A stretch of DNA of 64,000 nt from an uncultured Bacteroidales bacterium. Its GTDB lineage: Bacteria > Bacteroidota > Bacteroidia > Bacteroidales > Paludibacteraceae. Shown in pieces: positions 1 through 11,100 of this stretch. The notes under the pieces are model-generated. The model did no database searches. It was not told the DNA's origin and worked only from the letters and a program-made list of their open reading frames with translations. A program made the position numbers and the translations under genes. The stretch is taken from assembly GCA_946414805.1 (NCBI GenBank), contig CAMKPZ010000004.1:62001-126000 (forward strand), in the 5' to 3' direction. The stretch's first letter is position 1; each line of letters begins with the position of its first letter.

Positions 1-1
1 G

Positions 2-898
2 GAGAACGAGGTAATGGATCAGGCTACTGCCGAGTCGTACCTCATGGCGCAGTATAACGCCATGCCACAGGGCGGCGAAGAGGTGAAAGCCGTTTCCGCC
101 AAGTGCCCGACGAAAGCCAAAGTGATCGAACTGAAGGACACCAACGACTCGCTCAACTACGCGTTCGGTCTGATGAACGGCGCGCAGGTACGCATGTATA
201 TTCTGTCCGGGGACGAGAACGGCGAGGCCAGAGACGAGTTCATCGAGAATCTTAACGCCGGCATGAAAGAGAAGATGCGCAACCCGCAGGTGGTAGCCAT
301 GGCGCGTAATATCGGCAAGGCTATCCGTGAGCAGGAACCGGTAGGTCTGATGGGTATCAAAGGTGTAGAGACCAATTTTGATCTGATCAAACAGGGTTTC
401 ATCAACGGTCTCAATAACAAGACTTTCCAGTTTGACCAGGCGACGGCAAACATGTATATCAGCACTACCTTAAACCGTCTGAAGACGGAACAGGCTCAGG
501 CTCAAGGCGAGAAAACCAAAGCGGAAGGCGAAGAGTATCTGGCTGCCAATGCGCTGCGCAAGGAGGTCAAAGTGACGGAGTCGGGTCTGCAGTACGAGGT
601 GCTGGAGCCGGGTAACGGCCCGAAACCGAAAGCCACCTCTACGGTCAAAGTACATTACGAGGGAACCCTCATTGACGGCACTGTTTTCGACAGCAGCTAT
701 CAGCGCGGCGAACCGGTCGAGTTCCCCTTGAACGGTGTGATCAAAGGTTGGACGGAAGGTCTGCAGCTGATGCCTGTCGGCTCGAAATACAAACTCTATA
801 TCCCGTATGAGTTAGGTTACGGCGAACGCGGAGCAGGTCAGTCCATTCCTCCGTACGCTGCACTGATCTTCACGGTAGAACTCCTGGAGATTAAATAA
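2..898 (+). CDS. FKBP-type peptidyl-prolyl cis-trans isomerase, 5' end outside window
   Basis: The frame is open to the left edge, so the start is lost. The first ATG is at 14, but the codons before it (E-N-E-V) read straight into it. Counted from that Met, residues about 44-180 look like an FKBP_N dimerisation region and 208-294 are a typical FKBP_C catalytic domain ([16 protein letters not shown], then GVIKGW and the end [13 protein letters not shown]). Residues 2-16 (DQATAESY) resemble residues 141-155 (DQATANMY), the end of the FKBP_N region, so a further N domain probably lies upstream. Such proteins are usually exported foldases in Bacteroidota, but the signal peptide cannot be seen here. 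The flippase gene starts 3 bases after the stop. Confidence 0.9.
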   Translation, partial: ENEVMDQATAESYLMAQYNAMPQGGEEVKAVSAKCPTKAKVIELKDTNDSLNYAFGLMNGAQVRMYILSGDENGEARDEFIENLNAGMKEKMRNPQVVAMARNIGKAIREQEPVGLMGIKGVETNFDLIKQGFINGLNNKTFQFDQATANMYISTTLNRLKTEQAQAQGEKTKAEGEEYLAANALRKEVKVTESGLQYEVLEPGNGPKPKATSTVKVHYEGTLIDGTVFDSSYQRGEPVEFPLNGVIKGWTEGLQLMPVGSKYKLYIPYELGYGERGAGQSIPPYAALIFTVELLEIK

Positions 899-901
899 TC
901 C

Positions 902-2392
902 ATGGGGGTCATCGCCAAGCAATCTATCCGTGGAACGATAGTCACCTATCTGGGAATCGCCGTAGGTGTCGTCACTACGTTCTTCGTGTTAACCCGTTTC
1001 CTCACAACCGAGGAGATCGGGTTAGCACGGGTGCTTATCGATGCCGCTACGCTTTTTGTGGGGCTGGCGCAGTTGGGCACCGGCGCCAGCATCATCCGTT
1101 TCTATCCGTATTTCAAGGACGAGAAGGAGGATCACGGTTTCTTCTTCTGGGCGATCATGGTGCCCTTCCTCGGTTTCCTCGTTTTCGCCCTTGTCTTCTG
1201 GCTCTGCCATGCGCCGCTCAGCGCATGGTTCGGAGACAAGTCCCCGCTTTTTGTGGACTACTACTATTTTGTGCTGCCGTTGGCGTTCTTCATGCTCTAT
1301 CAGAGTATCTGCGAGACCACCTGCAATGTGCTGATGCATATCGTTGTGCCCCGCGGAGTACGCGAACTGCTGGTGCGCGTAGGGCTGCTGGTGCTCTATC
1401 TGCTCTATGCCAGACGGATCCTCTCGTTGGACGGACTGGTGATCGGCATATGCCTCAACTACGGCATTGCCGCGCTCGTCAATGCCGTTTATTTCTTCTC
1501 GCTCAAGCGCATCAGTCTGCGTCCCGACTGGGCATTCCTGAAGGCGAACAAGCCACTGGTGATCCGCTATCTGACCTACACGGGTTTTCTGATCATCTCG
1601 GCGCTCACCTCCGTGCTGGCGCCTACCCTCTCGTCGTTCTTCGTGACCGCCAAGATGGGTCTGGACAGCACCGGTATCTTCGCCATCGCTACCTATATGG
1701 CGGTGATGGTGAGTATCCCGAACCGCTCCGTTTCGGCGATCGCTTCGCCCCAGTTGGCGAGGGCGATCAAGGAGCAGAACCGCGAGGAGTGTTCGTTCCT
1801 CGTGCGCCAGGTGACACGGAACATGCTTCTCATCGGAGGTATGATCCTTCTGGCGATCTGGATCAATATTGACCTCATTTTCCATATTCTCCCTAACGGC
1901 GCTACCTTCGCATCGGCGAAGAGTGTAGTGCTGATTCTGGGCGTGAGCCAATTGGTTTTGGCTACGTTCTCTATTTGCATGAATACGCTGAACTACTCGC
2001 GTTATTATGCCTTCAGTCTGCTTTTCGCGCTGGTCCTGACGGGCAGCGCATTGCTGCTCAATAATTATCTGATTCCGCGGTACGGAATGGACGGCGCGGC
2101 GCTCAGTAATCTGCTCTCCTACGGAGCCTACTACCTCATGGGCATTGCCGCGGTGGCTGTCCTGTGCCGGATCCGGATTGTGGACCGGCAGTGGTGGTAT
2201 ATCCTCGGATTACTCATTGCCGTCTTCGCGCTCAATGAGTTATGGCTGCGTTTCATCCCGTCTTTCGGCATCTGGGCGGACAGTCTTCTGCGTTCGGCGG
2301 TGCTGCTGGGCGGAGGATGCGTCATCGCGTATGCTGCCAAACTCTCGCCGGAGATCAATGACCAGATAGTCCAATGGCGTAATAAACCGTAA
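902..2392 (+). CDS. polysaccharide flippase (Wzx/MATE-like, MOP superfamily)
   Basis: This 496-residue protein consists almost entirely of hydrophobic membrane segments (about 12-14). It opens with IRGTIVTYLGIAVGVVTTFF, typical of Bacteroidota oligosaccharide flippases, which move lipid-linked sugars across the inner membrane for LPS, capsule or glycan export. No catalytic residues are expected. It follows the FKBP gene by 3 bases and precedes truA by 28, so it is probably co-transcribed. It is far from the glycan operon at 27.6-35.6 kb, and its substrate cannot be read from the sequence. Its stop lies inside a stop-rich tandem repeat (separate entry). Confidence 0.88.
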   Translation: MGVIAKQSIRGTIVTYLGIAVGVVTTFFVLTRFLTTEEIGLARVLIDAATLFVGLAQLGTGASIIRFYPYFKDEKEDHGFFFWAIMVPFLGFLVFALVFWLCHAPLSAWFGDKSPLFVDYYYFVLPLAFFMLYQSICETTCNVLMHIVVPRGVRELLVRVGLLVLYLLYARRILSLDGLVIGICLNYGIAALVNAVYFFSLKRISLRPDWAFLKANKPLVIRYLTYTGFLIISALTSVLAPTLSSFFVTAKMGLDSTGIFAIATYMAVMVSIPNRSVSAIASPQLARAIKEQNREECSFLVRQVTRNMLLIGGMILLAIWINIDLIFHILPNGATFASAKSVVLILGVSQLVLATFSICMNTLNYSRYYAFSLLFALVLTGSALLLNNYLIPRYGMDGAALSNLLSYGAYYLMGIAAVAVLCRIRIVDRQWWYILGLLIAVFALNELWLRFIPSFGIWADSLLRSAVLLGGGCVIAYAAKLSPEINDQIVQWRNKP

Positions 2393-2414
2393 ATTGTAAA
2401 TGACTAAACAGTAA
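2380..2414 (+). repeat. 7/8-base repeat placing TAA stops after the flippase gene
   Basis: TAA occurs at 2380, 2383, 2390 (the real stop), 2397, 2405 and 2412, with a TGA at 2401. The units are roughly TAAATTG, TAAATGAC, TAAACAG and TAAACAG. Because the period is not a multiple of three, stops fall in all three forward frames within 22 bases. Confidence 0.6.
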
Positions 2415-2420
2415 ACAGCT

Positions 2421-3167
2421 TTGCGTTATTTTATTACTTTTGCATACGACGGCACCGGTTTTCACGGATCACAGACCCAGCCCAACGGCAACACCGTTCA
2501 GGCGGAGATGGAGGCGGCTTTCGCCACTGTCCTGCGTACCGCGGTAGCCCTCACCTTCGCCGGACGCACCGATGCCGGCGTGCATGCGGAGAAGATGGTG
2601 GCGCATTTCGATTATGAGCCACCGCTGCCGGCGAACCTCGTCGGGCGGCTCAATAATCTCCTGCCGGCGGCGGTGGCTGTCTATGGGATCGAACCGGTGG
2701 CGGAGGACGCCCATGCACGGTTTGACGCCACGGAACGCACCTACCGCTACCGCGTGATCATGCGCAAGGATCCTTTCCTATATACCACGCATACGCGCGT
2801 GGCGCCCGGGTTGGATTTCGAGGCGATGAACAGGGCGGCGGAACGACTGGTCGGCAGGCAGGATTTCGCCTCGTTCTGCCGCACCCACACGGATGTGAAG
2901 ACCACCCTCTGCGATGTGCGCAAGGCGCAATGGGTGGTCGTCAGCGAGACGGAGGCGTATTTTGAGATCTCCGCCGACCGCTTCCTCAGAAACATGGTCC
3001 GGGCGGTAGTAGGCACGCTCTTTGAGGTAGGCCGCGGACGGATGACGGAGAAGCAGATGGAAGAGATCATCCGCGCGCATGACCGGCGCCGAGCCGGACA
3101 TTCCGCTCCCGCCGAAGGACTCAGTTTAGTAGAAATTATTTATCCACCAAAATGTTATATATCATGA
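2421..3167 (+). CDS. truA: tRNA pseudouridine(38-40) synthase TruA
   Basis: TruA isomerises uridines 38-40 in tRNA anticodon arms. The 248-residue length is normal for the family. The N-terminus (FAYDGTGFHGSQ) and the motif FAGRTDAGVHA, with the catalytic Asp at residue 51, are diagnostic. The ATNRFLRNMVR-like motif (SADRFLRNMVRAVVGTL) is present at about residues 187-203. The start is a TTG at 2421, which gives the usual MRYF N-terminus; no in-frame ATG fits better. The last bases overlap the start of the next gene (ATGA), which suggests translational coupling. Confidence 0.95.
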   Translation: MRYFITFAYDGTGFHGSQTQPNGNTVQAEMEAAFATVLRTAVALTFAGRTDAGVHAEKMVAHFDYEPPLPANLVGRLNNLLPAAVAVYGIEPVAEDAHARFDATERTYRYRVIMRKDPFLYTTHTRVAPGLDFEAMNRAAERLVGRQDFASFCRTHTDVKTTLCDVRKAQWVVVSETEAYFEISADRFLRNMVRAVVGTLFEVGRGRMTEKQMEEIIRAHDRRRAGHSAPAEGLSLVEIIYPPKCYIS

Positions 3168-4711
3168 AGAAATTATCTGTCTTGCTGCTTGCAGCAGCCC
3201 TGATCAGTGCCTGCTCTTCTTCGTCTGTTTATCAGGCGACAACGCAGAGCGACATCAACCGTTTGACCCGCTCGGCTTCTTTCAAGATGCCGGAGGTGAA
3301 GGTTCCGTCTTTCCCGGACCGCACCTACAATGTGCTGGACTACGGCGCCGACCGCACGGGTGTGGAACTCGCCACCGCCGCCATCCAGTCGGCTATTGAC
3401 GAGTGTACCAATGCCGGAGGCGGTACTGTCATCATCCCGGAGGGTATCTACACCACCGGACCGATCACCCTCAAATCGAATGTCCGTCTCTACACGGAGG
3501 CGAACAGTTTCATCGTCTTCTCGCATGATCTGGATCTCTATGAGATCTACGACGAGTGGTTCGAGGGTATTCCCACCAAGCGTTGCACCTCGCCCCTGAA
3601 TGCGCTCAACGCGGAGAATATCGCTATCACCGGTCACGGTACCTTCAACGGCAACGGCGACTGGTGGAGACCGCTCAAGAAAAGCAAAATGGCTCCCTCG
3701 CAATGGAAGAAACATCTGCAGGAGAAAGGCGGCATCGTCACCGAGAAAGACATCTGGTATCCGGATTCCGCTTCGCTGCTGGCGCAGAGTTATTGCGTAG
3801 ACCAGAATGTGCCGGTGATCGAGGACGACAGCCTCTGGCAGGTGGTCAAATCGTTCCTGCGCCCGGTGCTGCTCCATTTCGTGGGATGCAAGGGTATCCT
3901 CTTGGAGGGCGTTACCTTTGAGAACTCGCCGGCGTGGAACCTTCACCCGATGTGCTGCGGGGATCTTATTCTGCGCGATCTGAATGTACGCAACCCCTGG
4001 TACAGCCAGAACGGCGACGGAGTGGATGTCGAGTCCTGCAAGAATGTGGTGATCAGCCGTTGCTCGTTCGATGTAGGCGATGACGCGATCTGCATGAAGT
4101 CCGGCAAGGACAAACCCGGACGCGACAGAGGCATCCCTACGGAGAACGTGGTGGTCGATGACTGCGTTGTCTATCACGGTCACGGAGGTTTTGTCTGCGG
4201 CTCGGAGATGTCGGGCGGCATCAAGAATGTAGAGGTGCGTAACAATCTCTATATCGGTACGGATGTAGGTCTGCGCTTCAAATCCACACGCGGACGCGGT
4301 GGCGTGGTGGAGAATATCTATATCAACGGCGTGAACATGGCGAATATCCCGAACGAGGGTCTGCTCTTTGACCTCTTCTACGGAGGCAAAGGCGCAGGCG
4401 AAGAGACGGAAGAGGAACTCGCCGCACGCATGAATGCCGAGGCGCCGGAGGCAAGCGAAGAGACACCGGCTTTCCGCAATATCGTGATCGAGAATGTGCG
4501 CGGACTGAATATCAAACGTGCGATCTATTTCAACGGTCTGCCGGAGATGAAGATTCAGAATGTGACGCTGCGTAATATTGATATTGACGCCACCGAAGGT
4601 GCGCTCTTCCGCCAGACCGACGGCTTGGAGATCGACCGTGTGAATATCCGTGCCAAGAAAGGCGACTCCTTCTCTCTCGCCCCTACCGTAGAGAATGTGA
4701 AATGGAATTGA
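3164..4711 (+). CDS. GH28 family polygalacturonase-like lipoprotein
   Basis: A secreted glycoside hydrolase of the pectinase type (parallel beta-helix), 515 residues. I place the start at 3164, not the in-frame ATG at 3152, because it gives a clean lipoprotein signal (MKKLSVLLLAAALISAC, Cys17) and an ATGA overlap with truA. GH28 signatures appear in order: NGDG (283-286), DD (306-307), GHGG (339-342) followed by GSE (346-348), and RFK (371-373) in place of the usual RIK. The catalytic aspartates are therefore present. It probably cuts pectic or other uronic polymers at the cell surface. The SGNH esterase at 20388, of the pectin-acetylesterase type, could act on the same polymer, but the genes are not linked. 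Confidence 0.92.
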   Translation: MKKLSVLLLAAALISACSSSSVYQATTQSDINRLTRSASFKMPEVKVPSFPDRTYNVLDYGADRTGVELATAAIQSAIDECTNAGGGTVIIPEGIYTTGPITLKSNVRLYTEANSFIVFSHDLDLYEIYDEWFEGIPTKRCTSPLNALNAENIAITGHGTFNGNGDWWRPLKKSKMAPSQWKKHLQEKGGIVTEKDIWYPDSASLLAQSYCVDQNVPVIEDDSLWQVVKSFLRPVLLHFVGCKGILLEGVTFENSPAWNLHPMCCGDLILRDLNVRNPWYSQNGDGVDVESCKNVVISRCSFDVGDDAICMKSGKDKPGRDRGIPTENVVVDDCVVYHGHGGFVCGSEMSGGIKNVEVRNNLYIGTDVGLRFKSTRGRGGVVENIYINGVNMANIPNEGLLFDLFYGGKGAGEETEEELAARMNAEAPEASEETPAFRNIVIENVRGLNIKRAIYFNGLPEMKIQNVTLRNIDIDATEGALFRQTDGLEIDRVNIRAKKGDSFSLAPTVENVKWN

Positions 4712-4754
4712 GATAAAGGTCTATAAGACAAAGTACATAACCGAAAAACAAGCA

Positions 4755-4783
4755 AAAACGGCAGTCTTGAAGACTGCCGTTTT
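4755..4783. terminator. bidirectional intrinsic terminator
   Basis: A 12-base perfect stem (left arm AAAACGGCAGTC, right arm GACTGCCGTTTT) with loop TTGAA. A-rich bases before it and T-rich bases after it make it work in both directions: for the GH28 gene on + and for the small peptide gene (4935-5078) on -. Confidence 0.85.
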
Positions 4784-4798
4784 CTGTTTATTTCCGGT

Positions 4799-4930
4799 TT
4801 ACTGCCAAGTTACTGCCGGGTTAGTGTCGGGTTAGTTTCGGGTCATTTACGTGACCACTCCGCGACCATTATGGACATCACGGTCCTGTTACGGTCCTTT
4901 TCCTGTCCTGCGTCCGGTCTGTTTCTGATC
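4799..4930. repeat. degenerate tandem array, 11-base period, about 12 units
   Basis: Twelve consecutive 11-base units in strict register, for example TTACTGCCGGG, TTAGTGTCGGG, TTAGTTTCGGG, then ACCACTCCGCG, ACCATTATGGA, CATCACGGTCC and TGTTACGGTCC. The unit drifts along the array, but neighbours stay alike. The middle, from about 4843 to 4886, matches the array at 40974-41028 (read on -) at about 37 of 44 positions, and a third array at 56724-56800 has the same core. It lies between the bidirectional terminator and the small peptide gene, in the latter's 3' region. Confidence 0.8.
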
Positions 4931-4934
4931 CGCC

Positions 4935-5078
4935 TTAGAACGCCGGATCACGCCGTTCGGGGGCTCCCGCCTGACCATGACTAGGACTTCCTGCCAGAGC
5001 AAAATCAGAATCCTGCATGATTTCGGTAGACAGAACGATTATCTCCACTATCGGTATGTAATACTGCTTTCTTTTCAT
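4935..5078 (-). CDS. 47-residue peptide, MKRxxYxIPxxE-type
   Basis: A short ORF with its own promoter (5100-5131) and a predicted leader of about 15 bases. The product starts MKRKQYYIPIVEIIVLS and ends GAPERRDPAF; it has no signal peptide and no membrane span. Its N-terminus resembles two other short ORFs here (MKKNYIAPNTE at 58727-58855 and MKKYITPNTE at 60264-60419), all beside genes for tagged secreted proteins. The C-terminal half is rich in Gly, Ala, Ser and Pro. I believe similar short proteins are common in Bacteroidales, but I cannot name a characterised family and assign no function. A bidirectional terminator closes the transcript at 4755. Confidence 0.6.
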   Translation of the reverse strand: MKRKQYYIPIVEIIVLSTEIMQDSDFALAGSPSHGQAGAPERRDPAF

Positions 5079-5099
5079 CGCTTATTCACAAATCGGCTG

Positions 5100-5131
5100 C
5101 AAAGGTACTGCTTTTTTCTCAAACCAGCAAA
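5100..5131 (-). promoter_or_regulatory. Bacteroidota-type promoter for the small peptide gene
   Basis: Read on the minus strand: TTTG (-33, at 5131-5128), a 20-base spacer, then TACCTTTG (-7, at 5107-5100). The expected transcript start is about 5093. It sits directly after the stop of the giant protein gene, so the peptide can be expressed independently of it. Confidence 0.8.
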
Positions 5132-5133
5132 TT

Positions 5134-8100
5134 TTATTGTACTTTTTTGCCGGTTGCATTAAATATTGCGCCCTCTTTCGTAATAATGTACATCGTGTTG
5201 TCGATAATCACCTTGCGTGCCTGATCCTCCGCCGGAGTGTTCTCCACGCCGGTAGTGATCTGAGGTGCCTTGTCCGCCTCCATCTGCAGACCGTAGCCCT
5301 CCGTCATTCCTTTCGGCAGATCGAGACTGTAAGGGCTGGCTGTCAGATCCCAGATCACGCTGCCGTTGTAGGTCAGATAGAGATGTACATCCTCCGGTGC
5401 TTCGTTGGCCGCCAGAATATACGTACCTGTCTGAGGCGCATAGAATCCCAGAACGGTCTGTGCATTACCCTCTGTCAGCGGCATCTCTATATCGCATAAC
5501 CTCAGTCCGTTGTAGTCCACTGCCCACATCTGAGCCACTTTTGCCTCTGCCGGATTGCCGAATTTGGTCAGATCGCGGCCTATTTCATAACTGTCCGCTG
5601 CATCCTCATTCGCACCCACAAAGAGACGGTCCGCGATTGTCGGAGCGTTCTCGGCAGTGAGCGTCAGCATGAACTCCGACACTTCTCGTAGCTGGCGCTG
5701 AGGAGCATTCAGAGGGCTATTATTGTTACGCGTATAATTCAGTACCGAGTTGGCGGATGGAGCTTGCACAAAATACGCAGATCCTACCGCATAGGAGCGA
5801 CCGGTCATCTGAACCGCCGTATACGAATTGGTTGCATGAGAGTAAAGCTGTACTTTGTCTATGCCTTCGGAACTGAGGGTTGCGTATGCCAGCGTTCCGT
5901 TTCCTAAACCGTTCCAGCCGCGCGCTGTATTATCCGCATCCGTATAAGCCAAGGGCTCTGACATCTGGGTATTAAATGCGCCGTTAGCAGTCTTGCGGAA
6001 CCGATACACATTGTCATACGAATCAATGGTAATGGTATAACACTGACCGGGTTGCATGATGGAGTGGAATTTCTTCCAGCCGTAGCCTGTCTCTATGCGG
6101 CGGCTCTCCGAGAAATCCATGATTGCATAGTTCACCTCATTACGGATAGTATATTCCTCGTGAGTGCTGTTGCGGAAACGTGTTACTCCATTTACCGCGT
6201 CAACCGGGAACGGAACGGTAAAGTCATACCAGCCTTGCGAACACTGCCCGGAGGGATCAAGCGCAAGGTCAAAGTACGCATTTCCTACTACTGCCAACCG
6301 GTTGGGATTATTCACCTGACCGGACATACCGGGGGTCTCTCCGTCACTCAAAGTGGCTTTCAATGTAAAGTCATGCACGTGCAATGTGCCGTTGGTCATA
6401 TTCACCTGTCCGCCAGCCTCGACGATTAGGTTTCCATAATCGCCTAACGTGACTACATCTCCATTTTTAACAGTCAGTGTCGCACCCTCTTTGACGATTA
6501 CTGTAGAACCCGTTTCAATGGTCATTGCGGCTATTTCTATGTCATGATAAATTTCGACATCTGCGCGAATGAGCACATTGTCTTCTGATCCGGGTTGTCC
6601 GCCGCCGAGCCAGTTGCCATTGGTTTCCCAGTCTCCATTGCCGTCATTTCCGTTGAACACAAATCCGGCATTTACATGGAGTGTTACGACTCCTGCTCCG
6701 TCGGTATAGTTCGGGTCAGATGAACGGAATACATAAGCCAGATTTTCATATGTCCCGTCTACATTATAATAACGGTTCTCTGCGTCCAGTTCCTCAGCCC
6801 ATTCGCAGATACCGGGTGTACCGTTGTTGGTAATGACGGAGCGGCTCAATGTCTGACCTATCTGTATCTCGCTTGCCGTGGCATTCAGGACAGGAGCAGC
6901 TTTCGCTACGGTAAGAGGCACTGCTACATCAACTGCTTCATACCAATCCATATTCGCAGGAGTGAAGCGAACTAACGCCGTTGTATTCTCTCCGGCATTC
7001 ACAATCTGCTCGGGGTTGCTCCATGCGTATGTTCCTTCTACATTTACAGACGGGATCTTCACATTGTCCGTTGCCGTGATTGTACCGCTGATGACGGATT
7101 CGCTGAGCGGCTGGCCGTACGTGATACCCGAACCCTGGAGGTTATGGGTAATAACCGGCGCATATTTCTCAACGGTAACATCCATCGTCGTACTTACCGA
7201 CTCATAGAAGTTGGTATTTCCCGGAATGAAGACGATCTGCTTTGAGAAGGTGCCCGCCACATTCATAGCGGTAGTATTACCATCCACCCATGCAAACGAA
7301 CCTTCCACTTCTACGCCATTCAACTCTGCGCGTCCGCCTGTCAACGAAGCGTCGGAAAGGACACGGCCGATCTTCATTGTTGAAGCATTGGGCAGGCTCA
7401 CAATGGTAGGTGCAAAACGGTTTATCGTGAGTGTTTTGCTTACAGGCTCCGCCGCCGCATAAATAGCATTACCTCCTTGTGTAGCGGTGATGGTTATTTC
7501 GCCACCTTTGATAATATTCAGATGATTATTACCATCCACATACGCAATCTTGTCATCCGAGGTGGTATAACTTACCGGCAGTTCTGCCAAACCGGTACTC
7601 GAATGAGCATCAAAGGTGATTTGCGCATTACAATACATCTCTAACTCATTGAAATCCCATACAATCGTCTGGCTTGCTTTGTTCACCGGCACTACCACTA
7701 CACAAGTTGTAGCAGCATACCAGTTCGTATTCTCGGGTGTGAAGATCACTGAGTAACCCTCATTATTCAAAACTGCATTAATGGTATTATCCGCCCATGC
7801 GAATGACCCTGCAACCGAAGCCTCGCCACCGGTCAACTCACAGTCTGCAAGACTGGTATTCGGCAAGGTCATAGTGGCCGCTGTCGGAGCAGCAATGATC
7901 GTCGGTGTCACTTTGCTGATGGTAAAGGTTTTGCTTATCGGCTCTGCGTCATAATAACTATTGTTGCCTGTCGCCGTTGCCTTGATTGTCACAGAGCCAT
8001 CCTTAATAATAGTCAACGCACCTGTCTCAGCATTTACCGTTGCGACATCGCCTTCTACCACCTCATAACGAACATTCAAACCTGCCGCCGCAGCCGAAGT

Positions 8101-11100
8101 AGTTGCATCAAATGTAACTGCATCTGTAGTCTTCAGTTCCGTTGTTGCCGGATTCCAAGTGATCTGCTGATGGTGTTTGTCCACTTCCGCGGAGAGATAA
8201 ACCTCTACTGACTGATTGAGGTTATGGATAACCAGCGTATCCTTGTAACTCTCCACTTCGTTGGAAAGGAACTGAACTTGCACGCTCACTGTTCCGTACT
8301 CGCCGCAATCCGTACCGATAGTCTTGCTTGTCGGTGAGACAACGGAGAACTTGCTGCTCTCGCCACCCTTCAACTCCATCTCCAACTGGTCGGTGATATT
8401 GGAATAATTGACGGTGAACGATTTTGTCTTGGCAACACCCGGTTTGGCATCTGCCGTTGAGAAATGCACGGAATGTGTCGTCTTGCCTTTCGTATTTTCC
8501 AACTCTACATAACGTGCCCGGCGTACATACACATCCGAGAAATTATGATAACCGGTAGCACCAACGACAGTATAGAACTTGACTTTCTTCGCCTCACGGC
8601 TTATTGCGCATTTATAGGAAGCAGGAGTATTCTTCGGTGTCTCGTTTTGCCAGATCTGTTTCTCCGAACCGTCGGCATACACCTCTGCCAGATACAGATC
8701 GCCGTTGGTATATTCGATTACTACTTTGATCGGTTCACGCCATGCCTCGAAATAGATGGAGTCGCCCTCTCCGGTCAGCGTAAACTCTTTGGAGGAAATG
8801 GTATTGATCGAACCGTTCTTGTCCTCTAATACCCATGCCTCGCAGTCGGTGGAGGGTTCACGAACAATCACATCACGCACAGCCGTAGCTTCATACAGCG
8901 AGTCCGTTATTCCCTCTACATGTGCTTCCAGCGTTGTTGTTCCGGTTCCTACTACATGCAAGGTCGTTCCATTCAGCATTTGAACAACCGAATTATCATT
9001 ACTCGTGAATTTGATCGGACGATCAATAATGATCTCTTCCTTTTTGTCTGCGTCATAGTAACTAACCTTTGCCTCTAACGGGAAATCCGGAGTGTTCTTA
9101 GCCGAAAGTTCTTCATCATCCGTCCATTTCAGGCGTTTAAAGGTCTGCGTCCAGTTGATGTGCTGCACCTTCATGTCGGTTACTACGACATCTATAGAAC
9201 TGCTGTTGGAATTATACATCGGATCGCTTGTCCCGTCAAAGGAAGCCGTAATAGTAGCATTACCTTTCTTTAGCGGAGCTATCGAGTCACCGATTACAGC
9301 CACTACCGCAGGATCCGTAGAGGTATAAGTCAAGGCAACAGGAGAAGTGGCAGGATTTTTCACTCCTACACCGCGTTGCATCGGCGTCAGGTTCTCCTTC
9401 CAAGTGATCGCCGGAGTTAACTTGTTCGTCGTTCCCCGCAGACCGATCCGCTTTGTTATTGTACCATCGGTAATCACCAAAGTAGCGGTGTCTTTTACTG
9501 CGGCACGATTATGCTTGTAACTGATAGTCAACGGCACATTCTCTGCAAACGCATCCTTAGCAGAAGCAATCTCTGCCGGTGAAACAGTAAATTGACTGGC
9601 ATTTTCACCTTCTATATTCAGTGTCAGAGGATTAACATTATACCAACTAATATTAGAGTTCTTATCCGTAGGGTTGGATCCTGCATCTGTTGCACCGAAA
9701 TCAACCGTTTTAACACCCGTAATCTCCGTACGCTCGGTAATATGCACATTTTGGAAATAACCCGCAAAGTTACCTGAATAACACAATTTCAGGTATCGGG
9801 TACTCGGTTTTAGAGATTTCGTCACAGAAGCATAACTTGTTTTATTATAATCGCCATTACTCCAAATCTCTGACCAACCGTTCACACCATTTGCGCTCTC
9901 TTGCACATACCAATTAGCACCTGTAGCCGAAGAATTATTGGTACGATAAGAAAAAGATACTTTATCGGGAACTCCTTCAAAAGTAATAATTATATATTTA
10001 TCATCCCAGTTGTAAGCGGGGATAGATTTATCATTTATAGGGAACACACTTCCACTACTTCCACCCAAACGGATTCCGCTGGTTGCATCATAGTACACTT
10101 CTCCGCTATTATTACTATATACGGCGTTGTAAATTGCTTGGCTGTTTACCGTCAACTCCACATGGTTCGCCAACTTCTCTACATTCACATAGAAAGTCTC
10201 AGAATGTTCCGCCCATTTATAGTTGCCGGCTTGAGTTACGGTGATGGCAACATTGTTTGCCGTCTTCTCAAAAGTCTTCAATGCGCCATTCACATAATTG
10301 ATAGCCGCTTTATTATTGGACTCGTACGTAAAGGTACATCCCTCATCTGTATTAGTTGAACTTACCGGTTCTGCAAATGATCGGTTATAGTTCACCTTTG
10401 CAGGCAAATGCCATGTGAACTTCGGCGTATGTTTTACGACCGTAATAGTAGCCGTTACCGTCTGACCTGCCCAATAATCATTCGTATTCGGGTGCGAAAT
10501 AGTCAGCGTGGCCTCTCCCTCTCCAACGGCTTTCCAATGACCATCAACTTTTTTCAATACGGCTTCGTTCGAAGAGGTCACACTCACTTCGCTCAATGCA
10601 GGCTGATCACCCGTCGGCGTAACAATCGAATAAACAGCACCGTCATAAATGCTATCCACTTTCCATGTACCGCCATCCAGCGTTGTAGCCAGATTCACAT
10701 CATGCTTGCTCACATATACATGGATTTTTCGTAAATGATCAAAGATAGTGGTTGTACCGGTTTGGTGGAACTGAATCTCCTCATCACCTGCCTTAACAGC
10801 CGTAATGACACCTGTATGTTCACTACTATTATGTGCATACGACACATAAGTCGGATTCGTCGGGTAAGTAAAGCGATTATTGCTCTCATCCGTATTCACG
10901 AAACGCATCGTTGCCGTCTCGCCGACCAACAAATGCAGCTCTTGAACAGGATCAGCCGGCAAGTTTATTGTCTCATTCAGCCAGAGCTCTGGCGTTGCTT
11001 TCGGTTCAATCAAATAGGTATGTGTATCCGATCCTTCCTTATAATAATTCGTCTCCTCCGTAGCAACACTGATTGTCACTTCTGTAGCCTCTGTGAATCC

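Noticed and set aside
1022..1951. 309-codon ORF on the minus strand opposite the flippase
   Set aside because: Its product is dominated by His, Gln, Glu and Arg with no domain, as expected from the antisense of a membrane-protein gene.
4977..5162. 61-codon + strand ORF in the gap before the giant gene
   Set aside because: It lacks a promoter and crosses the giant gene's end; the opposite strand has a promoter, a short leader and the 47-residue peptide.
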